Below, in pieces: positions 44,118-52,872 of a DNA stretch of 64,000 nucleotides; position 1 is the stretch's first letter; each line of letters opens with the position of its first letter. The stretch is taken from NCBI GenBank assembly GCA_043554545.1, contig CP121337.1:992001-1056000 (forward strand). The letters are read 5' to 3'. The notes beneath the pieces are model-generated. The model saw only the letters and a list, made by a program, of their open reading frames with translations, searched no databases and was not told where the DNA came from. Source of the stretch: UBA7330 sp043554545 (lineage in GTDB: Bacteria > Bacteroidota > Bacteroidia > Cytophagales > Cyclobacteriaceae). Made by a program: the position numbers and the translations under genes.

Positions 44118-47100
44118 ACCCTTGATAATCGTTTCTCTTTGCTTGTTAAAAATGAATAAATAGCCGGAATGACGAATAAGGTCAGGAAAGTAGCAATGAT
44201 CATCCCCCCAATAACAGCGATACCCATAGATACCCGGCTTTCTGCTCCAGCACCGAGTGCCAGGGCAATGGGCAGGATTCCCAGGATGGTAGAAAGGCTG
44301 GTCATTAGAATGGGTCTAAAACGCATTTTTGCTGCGCTTTTTATAGACTCCATGATATCTGAGCCATCAGCTTTTCTTTGGTTGGCAAATTCGACGATCA
44401 ATATTCCATTTTTTGTGACCAAACCAATTAGCATAATCATTCCGATTTGACTAAAAATATTAAGCGTCTCATTAAAGTACCATAAACTTAATAACGCTCC
44501 TGAGAGTGCTAGCGGTACAGTAAACATGATCGTAAGCGGATCCCGGAAACTCTCAAATTGAGCTGCGAGCACTAAATAGATAAGTATAAGCGCTAATGCA
44601 AATGCGAAGTAGAGGTTTCCTGAACTCTGCTCGAACTCCAGGGATTGACCCGAGAGTGCAGTTTGAAAACGATCATCCAATACTTCATCAGCAATGCGGT
44701 TCATTTCATCTATGCCTTGTCCCAGTGAGACGCCAGTAGCCAAAGAGGCAGAGACAGTAGCAGAGGTGAAACGATTGTAATGAAAGAGTTGTGGAGGTGT
44801 GGAACGCTCTTCTGTGCTGATAAGGTTATCTAGTTGCACAAGTTCACCATTACCAGCTTTGATATAGATAGACTTGAGGTCGAGTGGTTCATTGCGGTTA
44901 CTCTTTTCCAACTGGCCAATTACATAATACTGCTTACCATTCATGATAAAGTAGCCAAACCTGTTACCACTCAGACTTAACTGAAGTGTCTGTGCGATGT
45001 CCCGAACGGAAACACCCATGCTTTGTGCTTTTTCACGGTTTATCCTTACCCCAAGTTCAGGTTTGCTAAACCTTAAGTCTACGTCTACAAAGTTAAAAGC
45101 ACTGCTTTCATTGGCTTTAGCAATAAATGCTGGTAAAACTTCTTTCAGGTCGTCCAACTCTCTGCATTGAAGCACATAACTCAGTGGTAGCCCGGTACCA
45201 AAACGGTTACCAATCGTAGGAACCTCAACGAGAAAGGCTCTTGCTTTTGGGTTTGATTGAATGATGGGTGTTGTCTGTTCTACAATCTCGTGCTGAGTAC
45301 GTTTGCGATCCTCTGCATTTGATAGCTTTGCGATGATAAATGCTGAGTTTACGGCAGCTGTAGCGGAGAAACCTGGAGAAGTAACTGTAATGATAGACTT
45401 TGCCTCAGGCACTTCTGTTTGTATGATTTCCGTCATCTCTGCGGCATATTCATCCATGTATTCAAAAGTTGCTCCTTCAGGTCCTGTAGCGATCACGCGA
45501 AATACACCACGATCTTCCAGCGGGGAAAGTTCTGCAGGTAAAATCTGCACAAATAGGTAGATAAGCCCGGAAGACAACAGAATGATCAATCCTGAAATCC
45601 AGCGATTGCCCATAAAGGTATCCAGGGCATTATTGTATAGCTGATTAAGCCAAACAAAGAACGGTTCTGTCTTTTCATATATCCACTGTTTCTTCTCTCT
45701 TTTCTTCAGCATTTTTGAAGAAAGCATAGGTGTAAGTGTAAGGGCTACAAAGGAGGAGATCACTACTGCAACGGCTACCGTAATACCAAACTCTCTGAAA
45801 AGCCTACCCGTGAGGCCCTGAAGAAATACAATTGGAAAGAATACCGAAGTTAATGCTACTGTAGTGGAGATTACCGCGAAGAATATCTCTGCGGTTCCTT
45901 TTTTTCCAGCCTCATCAGGGTCCATTCCCCCTTCAATTTTGGAATAAATGTTTTCTAATACTACGATGGCATCATCTACCACCAATCCAATGGCTAATAC
46001 GATCCCTAGCAAGGTGAGCACATTGATTGAAAAGCCCAGAAGATACATAGCAAAGAAGGATCCAATCAACGCTATTGGTACAGTTATAACAGGAATGAAG
46101 GTCGTTCTCCAGTCCCTGAGAAAGAAGAAGATGATCAATACGACAAGTCCAAAAGCAATGAAAATCGTTTGCTGTACTTCTGCAATAGAATCCCGGATAT
46201 AGTCGGTATTGTCAAAGGCAATTTCAGTGGTAATGTCTTCGGGCATGCTTTGCTCCAGCTTTTCCAGACGCCTGTAAAATTCAGCAGCTATATCCAGGTT
46301 GTTGGATCCGGGTTGTGGTAAAATCGCATTGAGGACCATCGGTACTCCATTATTTCGCAGGGCTGTCCGTTCGTTTTCAGGAAAAAACTCTGCTCTGCCA
46401 ATGTCTCTGAACCGAACAATGTCATTTTCAGATTCACGTATGATGAGATTGTTAAATTCATCCGGCGATGAAAGCCTGCCGAATGTTCTCACAGTTAATT
46501 CTGTTGATGATCCTTCTATTCGGCCACTGGGAAGTTCAATATTCTGACTTTGAACTGCATTCAAAACATCTAAGGGGGTTAGCTTGAAAGCGGCTAGCAG
46601 TCCCGGATCCATCCATAGACGCATGGAATACTTCTTTTCTCCCCAAATCAAGACCTCACTGACCCCATTTATGGTCTGAAAAGTTTCTTTAAAAAGATTA
46701 TCCGCAATCTCTGTCATCTCCAAAAGGTTTCTTTTGTCAGAAAAGATTCTTAAGGCAATAATGGGTGAAGAGTTAGCATCTGCTTTAGTGACTATGGGAG
46801 GATCGGCATCAGGAGGAAGGTTATTTAATGCTCTGGAAACTTTATCACGTACATCGTTCGCAGCAGACTCAAGGTTAGATTCCAGGTTAAACTCGACAGT
46901 GATCGTACTGCGCCCATCCGCTGAAATAGAGGTTAATGTTTTAATTCCATCTATTCCATTAATGGACTCTTCAAGAGGTTCCGTGATCTGTGTCTCAATA
47001 ACGTCAGCACTTGCTCCGGTATAGCTAGTGGAAACGGTAATTATTGGTGGATCAACACTGGGATACTCACGCACACCCAAAAAGTTGAACCCAATGATTC

Positions 47101-47176
47101 CAAAAATAATGATCACAATGGACATCACGATGGCCAGTACCGGCCGATCGATAGATATGTTAGATAAACTTGCCAT
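44114..47176 (-). CDS. RND efflux pump, inner-membrane transporter (HAE1/AcrB family)
   Basis: At 1,020 residues this is a normal-length hydrophobe/amphiphile efflux transporter. It opens ISIDRPVLAIVMSIVIIIFG (TM1), followed by periplasmic porter domains, the TM4 proton-relay segment LAIGLVVDDAIVVLENIYSK with paired Asp, and the second half with GMIMLIGLVTKNGILIVEFA. It uses the proton gradient to export drugs, bile-like or other amphiphilic compounds through the TolC partner. It overlaps the membrane-fusion gene by one base and the TolC gene by 4 bp, giving a tight three-gene operon. No local regulator adjoins it. Confidence 0.95.
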   Translation of the reverse strand: MASLSNISIDRPVLAIVMSIVIIIFGIIGFNFLGVREYPSVDPPIITVSTSYTGASADVIETQITEPLEESINGIDGIKTLTSISADGRSTITVEFNLESNLESAANDVRDKVSRALNNLPPDADPPIVTKADANSSPIIALRIFSDKRNLLEMTEIADNLFKETFQTINGVSEVLIWGEKKYSMRLWMDPGLLAAFKLTPLDVLNAVQSQNIELPSGRIEGSSTELTVRTFGRLSSPDEFNNLIIRESENDIVRFRDIGRAEFFPENERTALRNNGVPMVLNAILPQPGSNNLDIAAEFYRRLEKLEQSMPEDITTEIAFDNTDYIRDSIAEVQQTIFIAFGLVVLIIFFFLRDWRTTFIPVITVPIALIGSFFAMYLLGFSINVLTLLGIVLAIGLVVDDAIVVLENIYSKIEGGMDPDEAGKKGTAEIFFAVISTTVALTSVFFPIVFLQGLTGRLFREFGITVAVAVVISSFVALTLTPMLSSKMLKKREKKQWIYEKTEPFFVWLNQLYNNALDTFMGNRWISGLIILLSSGLIYLFVQILPAELSPLEDRGVFRVIATGPEGATFEYMDEYAAEMTEIIQTEVPEAKSIITVTSPGFSATAAVNSAFIIAKLSNAEDRKRTQHEIVEQTTPIIQSNPKARAFLVEVPTIGNRFGTGLPLSYVLQCRELDDLKEVLPAFIAKANESSAFNFVDVDLRFSKPELGVRINREKAQSMGVSVRDIAQTLQLSLSGNRFGYFIMNGKQYYVIGQLEKSNRNEPLDLKSIYIKAGNGELVQLDNLISTEERSTPPQLFHYNRFTSATVSASLATGVSLGQGIDEMNRIADEVLDDRFQTALSGQSLEFEQSSGNLYFAFALALILIYLVLAAQFESFRDPLTIMFTVPLALSGALLSLWYFNETLNIFSQIGMIMLIGLVTKNGILIVEFANQRKADGSDIMESIKSAAKMRFRPILMTSLSTILGILPIALALGAGAESRVSMGIAVIGGMIIATFLTLFVIPAIYSFLTSKEKRLSRV

Positions 47177-48243
47177 TACTGAAACCGAATATTAACCTCC
47201 GAACCCTGATTTATCTGTAAGATACCTGTGGTGATTACCGTATCTCCAGGACTTATTCCTGATTCAACCTGGACATTATCTTCCATTCTAAGACCCGTGG
47301 TTATACTTTGAGAGGTAACCTTACCATTCTTATAAAGAAAAATTCTTTTCCCATTTAGTTCCGGGATTACTGCTTCTGTTGGGATAAGTAAGGCGTTTGG
47401 TATCGTTTCCAGAATGAGATTGATTCGCGCAAATTGACCCGGAAATAATTTTCGGTCGTCATTATTGGCTTTTGCTCTGAGACGAATACTTCGGGTTTGA
47501 GGATCAATCTGAGGCTCCACTGCATAGATACTGCCAGTAAATGTCTCATTCGGGTATGCATCAACCGTAAAATTGACTTGATCACCTTCATTAACCAGTT
47601 GTAAATACTTACTCGGTACGTTGAATTCAATTTTTACTGGATTGATCTTAAATAGTTCTGCGATGGAGTTTCCAGGGTTGAGATAACTGCCTACAGAAAC
47701 AGTTCTTAAGCCAACAACTCCATTAAAAGGGGCTTTGATATAATGCTTTTCCAGTCGGGCCTGTAATACTTTTATCTCTGCCTGTGAGGTGTTAAGTGTC
47801 GTCAATGCTGTTTCATACTCTTCCCGACTAATGGCTTCTTTTTCCAGTAACTGTTTCTGCCTATACTCACTGTCTTTGTTAAGTTTCAGGATGAATTGGA
47901 GACGCTGTAAGTCAGCTTTGATTTCTTCGTCATTAAGCCTAACTAAGAGTTTTCCTTTTTTAATAAACTGACCTTCGTCAAACAAGATTTCACTTACCTT
48001 ACCAGCTAGCTCACTATTTAGAAGAACTGATTCATCAGCAAGTATGGTTCCTGTGATATTGATTTGGTTTTTCAAATCCTGACCTTTCACTACCAATCCA
48101 TCTACCGTAAGTTTTGGTCTTGCTGCAGGTCCGGGTCCGTCAGGGGAAGAGTTATCGCCTATCGGTAGTTTGGGATATGCGATTGCAGCAACAATTACTA
48201 CTCCTATGGCTATGTAGATGATCCGCTTTAAAGTTTTATTCAT
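47176..48243 (-). CDS. RND efflux membrane-fusion (adaptor) protein
   Basis: This 355-residue periplasmic adaptor has an N-terminal membrane anchor (about 8-24), then lipoyl/barrel-sandwich halves split by a helical hairpin (VLLNSELAGKVSEILFDEGQ ... IKAPFNGVVGLRTVSVGSYL) and a beta-barrel plus membrane-proximal domain. It bridges the RND pump and the TolC duct and is the first gene of the operon. About 170 bp upstream separate it from the sulfatase gene, and these should hold the operon promoter. Confidence 0.93.
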   Translation of the reverse strand: MNKTLKRIIYIAIGVVIVAAIAYPKLPIGDNSSPDGPGPAARPKLTVDGLVVKGQDLKNQINITGTILADESVLLNSELAGKVSEILFDEGQFIKKGKLLVRLNDEEIKADLQRLQFILKLNKDSEYRQKQLLEKEAISREEYETALTTLNTSQAEIKVLQARLEKHYIKAPFNGVVGLRTVSVGSYLNPGNSIAELFKINPVKIEFNVPSKYLQLVNEGDQVNFTVDAYPNETFTGSIYAVEPQIDPQTRSIRLRAKANNDDRKLFPGQFARINLILETIPNALLIPTEAVIPELNGKRIFLYKNGKVTSQSITTGLRMEDNVQVESGISPGDTVITTGILQINQGSEVNIRFQ

Positions 48244-48410
48244 TCAGATTTCAAAATATTTGATTACTTGCAGTCAGGATGATAACTCTGCTTTGAAAAA
48301 AATACGCAAGTGTAATTTATATAGACGAATTTGATTGGAAAAGGGTATTGGACAGTACCTTTCACAATTTCACATAAAATGAATTTTAGGTTTGAGGGGA
48401 ATTGTCTTTT

Positions 48411-49727
48411 TTAATCCCTATCTCCTTTCTTAAATGCTTTTAGAAGTTCTAATAACTCTTGTCTCTTCTCAGGAAAAGTTTCATTTAGATCTTCTGTTTC
48501 TCTAAAGTCTTGTTTTAAATTAAAGAGCTCTGATTGGTTGCTTTTTGCATTTACAATGAGTTTCCATTCTTCTTTCCTTACCGCATATTCCTGTCCAGTT
48601 TTCCAATACATAGGATGCCCTGAATATTCGACTTGTTCACCACTTATCAAAGGCCATAGGTTTTGTCCATCAGGATTTAGTTTCTTTAGATACTTTTCAC
48701 TTCCAGTCAAATAACCAATGGTTGGCAACCAGTCAACTACGTGAATTGGATTGTTAATTGAACCTGGTTTAATTTTCCCAGGCCAGTTGACAAGGGCAGG
48801 AACACGAATTCCACCCTCATACAGATCCCCTTTCCATCCACGTAAAGGAAAATTATTACCTAGTACATCATGTGGTTTATCCGCGTACTTACCACGGTAT
48901 TGAGTTTCACTTGTCCAGCTAAATTGCCCTCCATTGTCACTGATAAATAAGACCAGGGTGTTTTCTCGCTGCCCGGAACGATCCAGCGCATCGATGATTT
49001 CCCCGATTCCGGCATCCATATGTGTCACGCTGGCAGCAAATTCTTTTCGAATATCAGATATAGCCAAATGGTCGTACATGCTTGTCCATTCTTCAGGCTC
49101 ATCTAAAGGGTAGTGGGGAACACTATAAGCAACATAGAGAAAAAAAGGATTTTCCTGCTTCAGGTTAATGATTCTAACTGCTTCCTGGGTGATTAGATCC
49201 GTGGCATGTCCTTCTTCTTCCATAAATACATCATTTCTATGCCAAGACTTTCTCCCAGTCTTATATTCATGGGTGTAAGGATCTATTTGTCCATCTAGGT
49301 ACCCATAGGAAGATTGAAACCCATATTTCAAAGGTGTGTATGGAACAGATCCCATGTGCCATTTTCCAGCTATTGACGTATAGTAACCATTATCAGAAAG
49401 CATAGCTGCTAATGTTGGATCACCAAGATCTATTACTTCGCCATAGTCTGGTGCTGTTACCCCATACCTGCTGGGGTAAAGACCTGTCATCAAACTTACT
49501 CTTGTGGGAGTGCAGGTAGGCATTACATACTGGTTGTCGAACCGGATGCCAGAACCAGCAAGCTTATCAATGTTGGGCGTAAGGATAATGGATCCATGAT
49601 AGCCAACATCGGACCATCCCAGATCATCTGGTATGATGATGAGGATATTGGGTTTATCCTGATTTCCTGATTGAGATTTCCCTGAAAAGAAGTTGAGTAC
49701 TAAAATTATAATCAGTAGTGATTTCAT
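48411..49727 (-). CDS. Secreted type I sulfatase
   Basis: This 438-residue enzyme has a signal peptide and the alkaline-phosphatase-fold sulfatase domain. PDDLGWSDVGYHG provides metal-binding Asp34/Asp35, and CTPTR (Cys72-Arg76) is the C-x-P-x-R site where the Cys is turned into formylglycine by a maturase not seen here. KWHMG and LFISDNGG are other conserved blocks. It resembles arylsulfatase B/N-acetylgalactosamine-sulfatase-type S1 members, but substrate assignment is unsafe. Sulfated fucans, ulvan or carrageenans are plausible given the divergent fucose isomerase gene and the marine context. Confidence 0.9.
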   Translation of the reverse strand: MKSLLIIILVLNFFSGKSQSGNQDKPNILIIIPDDLGWSDVGYHGSIILTPNIDKLAGSGIRFDNQYVMPTCTPTRVSLMTGLYPSRYGVTAPDYGEVIDLGDPTLAAMLSDNGYYTSIAGKWHMGSVPYTPLKYGFQSSYGYLDGQIDPYTHEYKTGRKSWHRNDVFMEEEGHATDLITQEAVRIINLKQENPFFLYVAYSVPHYPLDEPEEWTSMYDHLAISDIRKEFAASVTHMDAGIGEIIDALDRSGQRENTLVLFISDNGGQFSWTSETQYRGKYADKPHDVLGNNFPLRGWKGDLYEGGIRVPALVNWPGKIKPGSINNPIHVVDWLPTIGYLTGSEKYLKKLNPDGQNLWPLISGEQVEYSGHPMYWKTGQEYAVRKEEWKLIVNAKSNQSELFNLKQDFRETEDLNETFPEKRQELLELLKAFKKGDRD

Positions 49728-49806
49728 ATGGGGTAAGTTTCTTAAGCACTAAAGTTTACATTTCTATGCTTAAATAAAAAGTTAAGATCATTTTAATTGT
49801 TTTTGC

Positions 49807-49818
49807 TTAAACGTTTAA
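49807..49818. promoter_or_regulatory. LacI-type operator TTAAACGTTTAA
   Basis: A perfect 12-nt palindrome with the central CG typical of LacI/GalR-family operators lies in the divergent region between the sulfatase and isomerase genes. A LacI-family regulator is encoded two genes downstream, which makes it the natural ligand of this site. Confidence 0.6.
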
Positions 49819-49945
49819 ATAACTTCATTTTTAATGAAATTAAACCCCGGTTCAGGAGTTTAAAATAGTTCGTTCTCAACTTCAGATCCGAGAGGAATTG
49901 AAAGAAAATACATGATCCCTAATTAATTTTTTTAAATACTTCAAC

Positions 49946-51727
49946 ATGAAAAGTAAACACAACCATTTAGGACCGTTACCAAAAGTAGGTATCCGACCAG
50001 TCATTGATGCGAGGCTGGGAGGTGTGAGAGAATCCCTGGAAAAGACCACCATGGATATGGCCAATCGTGTGGCTAAATTCTTATCAGAAAATCTTAACTA
50101 CTACAATGGAGAGCCTATTGACTGTGTAATTGCTGACAGCACCATAGGAAGGGTGCCGGAAGCACAAAAGTGTGAAGAGAAGTTTATTAGGGAGGGTGTT
50201 GGACTGTCTATCACGGTCACTTCATGTTGGTGCTATGGTACTGAAACAATTGATATGAACCCCACACGACCTAAGGCCATATGGGGGTTTAATGGAACTG
50301 AGAGACCAGGAGCTGTATACCTGGCTGCCGCACTAGCCGGACATGCTCAAAAAGGCATTCCAGCTTTTAGTATCTATGGGAGTGAGGTGCAGGACAGTGA
50401 CGACAAAACCATTCCGGAAGATGTACAAAGTCGTTTGCTTCAATTTACCAAAGCGGGTCTTGCAGTTGCTATAATGAATGGCAAATCCTATCTGGCAATC
50501 GGTGGGGTGTCCATGGGAATAGCCGGCTCTATCGTTAATGAAAACTTTTTTCAGAAATACCTGGGCATGCGCAATGAATATGCAGATATGAGTGAGATAA
50601 ACCGCAGGCTTCAAGGAGGAATTTATGACCACGACGAATTTGAAAAAGCATTGTCCTGGACGAAAGAAAACTGCAAAGAAGGGAAAAATTATAACCCGGA
50701 GAATCTTCAAAAAGACAGAGATCGGATGGATGAGGAATGGGAAATAGTAGTCAAAATGACTTTGATCTGCAGGGACCTCATGATAGGTAACCCTAAATTA
50801 AAAGAGATTGGGTTTGGAGAGGAGGCATTAGGCCACAACGCCATTGCTGCGGGCTTTCAAGGGCAGCGGCAATGGAATGATTACATGCCTAATGGAGATT
50901 TTATGGAGGCTATTCTAAATACTTCTTTTGATTGGAATGGAACGAGGACTCCTTATATCATGGCAACGGAAAATGATAGTTTGAACGGCATCTCCATGCT
51001 ATTTGGGTACCTCTTAACAAATCAGGCTCAAATGTTTTCTGATGTGAGAACGTATTGGAGTTCATCCTCAGTAAAGCGAGTGACGGGTCATAAGCTCACG
51101 GGTAGGGCATCTCAAGGAATTATTCATCTTATCAATTCAGGATCTTCAACACTGGATGGAACTGGACAACAGGAGATCGGAGGTAGCCCGGCCATGAAAC
51201 CATTTTGGGAAGTCACAGATTCAGAAGCCACTAAGTCCCTGGAAGCAACTGACTGGCCTCCTGCCATGTACGAATACTTTGGTGGCGGTGGATATTCTTC
51301 TCATTTTGTTACGAGAGGAGAAATGCCTGTAACCATGTGTAGAATCAATTTAGTTGATGGTTTGGGTCCAGTCATGCAAATCGCAGAAGGATGGACGGTT
51401 GAATTACCAGAAGAGGTACATAAATCATTGGATGAGCGGACTAACCCTACATGGCCAACTACCTGGTTTGTTCCTAAACTCAATGACAAGGAACCTTTCA
51501 AGGATGTGTACAGTGTCATGGCAAATTGGGGAGCTAACCACGGGGCATTTAGTTACGGTCATTACGGACATGAAATCATTAGTTTATGTGCAATTCTAAG
51601 AATACCAGTTTGTATGCACAATGTGGAAGATGAAAGGATTTTCAGGCCGAAAGACTGGGCTTCCTTTGGTATGGAAGCTGAGTCCGCAGATTACCGTGCC
51701 TGTAAAAACTATGGACCGCTTTATTAA
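49946..51727 (+). CDS. fucI: L-fucose/D-arabinose isomerase
   Basis: The 593-residue protein is a full-length L-fucose isomerase: LPKVGIRPVIDARLGGVRES is the characteristic start, followed by TVTSCWCYGTETIDMNP and a SIYGSEVQDSDD region, with the metal-binding Glu, Asp and His expected in the C-terminal half. It interconverts L-fucose and L-fuculose in the cytoplasm, and usually also D-arabinose and D-ribulose. It precedes the LacI regulator by 4 bp, a GH/isomerase-type operon controlled by sugar. There is no fuculose-phosphate aldolase in the window; the kinase downstream is AraB-like rather than FucK-like. Confidence 0.93.
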   Translation: MKSKHNHLGPLPKVGIRPVIDARLGGVRESLEKTTMDMANRVAKFLSENLNYYNGEPIDCVIADSTIGRVPEAQKCEEKFIREGVGLSITVTSCWCYGTETIDMNPTRPKAIWGFNGTERPGAVYLAAALAGHAQKGIPAFSIYGSEVQDSDDKTIPEDVQSRLLQFTKAGLAVAIMNGKSYLAIGGVSMGIAGSIVNENFFQKYLGMRNEYADMSEINRRLQGGIYDHDEFEKALSWTKENCKEGKNYNPENLQKDRDRMDEEWEIVVKMTLICRDLMIGNPKLKEIGFGEEALGHNAIAAGFQGQRQWNDYMPNGDFMEAILNTSFDWNGTRTPYIMATENDSLNGISMLFGYLLTNQAQMFSDVRTYWSSSSVKRVTGHKLTGRASQGIIHLINSGSSTLDGTGQQEIGGSPAMKPFWEVTDSEATKSLEATDWPPAMYEYFGGGGYSSHFVTRGEMPVTMCRINLVDGLGPVMQIAEGWTVELPEEVHKSLDERTNPTWPTTWFVPKLNDKEPFKDVYSVMANWGANHGAFSYGHYGHEIISLCAILRIPVCMHNVEDERIFRPKDWASFGMEAESADYRACKNYGPLY

Positions 51728-51731
51728 TTAG

Positions 51732-52748
51732 GTGAAAAAGGCTATATCCTTAAAAGACATTGCTGCTGAAGTAGGGGTTTCTATTCCACTTGTTTCCTAT
51801 GTTTTGGGCGATAAAGGAAAAGCGAATAGGGTATCCGAAAAGACCGAGAAAAAAATAAAGGAGGTAGCCAAAAAGCTAAATTATCATCCTAATCTTAATG
51901 CCAGAAGTCTCAAGACGAATAAGACACGGACTTTGGGGGTGATAGTAGCGGATATTTCTAATCCATTTTTCTCTCATTTAGCGAGGGTAATTGAAGATGA
52001 AGCCTATGCAATGGACTATACGGTAATTTTTGGCTCCTCTGATGAGAAAAAGGAAAAGTTTGATAAAGTACTGAGTTTCCTAAGGACGAGGCAGGTGGAT
52101 GGTTTTATTATTGCTGCCCCTGACGGAACGGAAGAATCACTAAATTTACTCAAGCAGTCAAATATACCTATCGTATTAATTGATCGGTATTTTGAAGCAT
52201 TTGACTATGTCGTTGTTGATAATTTCAAGGCTTCTTATTCGGCTACAAAACTACTCATCGAGCAGGGTAACAAAAGAATTGCCACGGTAATGTATGATTC
52301 TTCCTTAAATCATTATGAAGATAGATACAATGGTTATCTCAGTGCAATAAAATCTGAGAAAAACCTGCAGACTTATGTATGCAAGTTGAAGTATGAATCC
52401 ACGAGGGAGGATATGAGAGAAGCCCTGGAAAATTTAATTGAGAAGGATCGAATTGATGCCGTCTATTTCCAGACAAATACACTTGCAGAGGAAGGATTGA
52501 GGCAATTGTTTAAGATGGGCAAAAATGTAGTTCAAAAGATAGATATTGTTGCTTTTGACAAAAATGCAACTTATGATTTCATGGAAAATTTTATCCCGTA
52601 CATCAGTCAGCCAATCGCACGAATGGGGAAAATGGCATTACAGATTTTAATTGAAAAAATTGAGGGAACAGGAAGAGGAATGAGTCAATTTAAATATGAA
52701 GTAGACTTGGAGTTACAGAGAAAGTCAAAGTATCAGAATTCAGCTTGA
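51732..52748 (+). CDS. LacI-family transcriptional regulator
   Basis: This 338-residue regulator starts with GTG at 51732. The N-terminal HTH is ISLKDIAAEVGVSIPLVSYV, followed by a hinge helix (NLNARSLKTNKT) and a periplasmic-binding-protein-like ligand domain (LGVIVADISNPFF). It is encoded 4 bp after the isomerase, so it should sense a sugar or sugar phosphate of that pathway and bind the palindrome at 49807-49818, controlling its own operon and perhaps the divergent sulfatase. Confidence 0.93.
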   Translation: MKKAISLKDIAAEVGVSIPLVSYVLGDKGKANRVSEKTEKKIKEVAKKLNYHPNLNARSLKTNKTRTLGVIVADISNPFFSHLARVIEDEAYAMDYTVIFGSSDEKKEKFDKVLSFLRTRQVDGFIIAAPDGTEESLNLLKQSNIPIVLIDRYFEAFDYVVVDNFKASYSATKLLIEQGNKRIATVMYDSSLNHYEDRYNGYLSAIKSEKNLQTYVCKLKYESTREDMREALENLIEKDRIDAVYFQTNTLAEEGLRQLFKMGKNVVQKIDIVAFDKNATYDFMENFIPYISQPIARMGKMALQILIEKIEGTGRGMSQFKYEVDLELQRKSKYQNSA

Positions 52749-52872
52749 GCTTTTTGAGGAGAAGGGGATGAGAATTTTCTGAATCGAATTTTATTAAGCA
52801 CGAGAAATATCAGGAAGGTTACATTTATATAAGTGAGTTCTCTATCACTTTTTTAATATTAAAGTACTTTAA

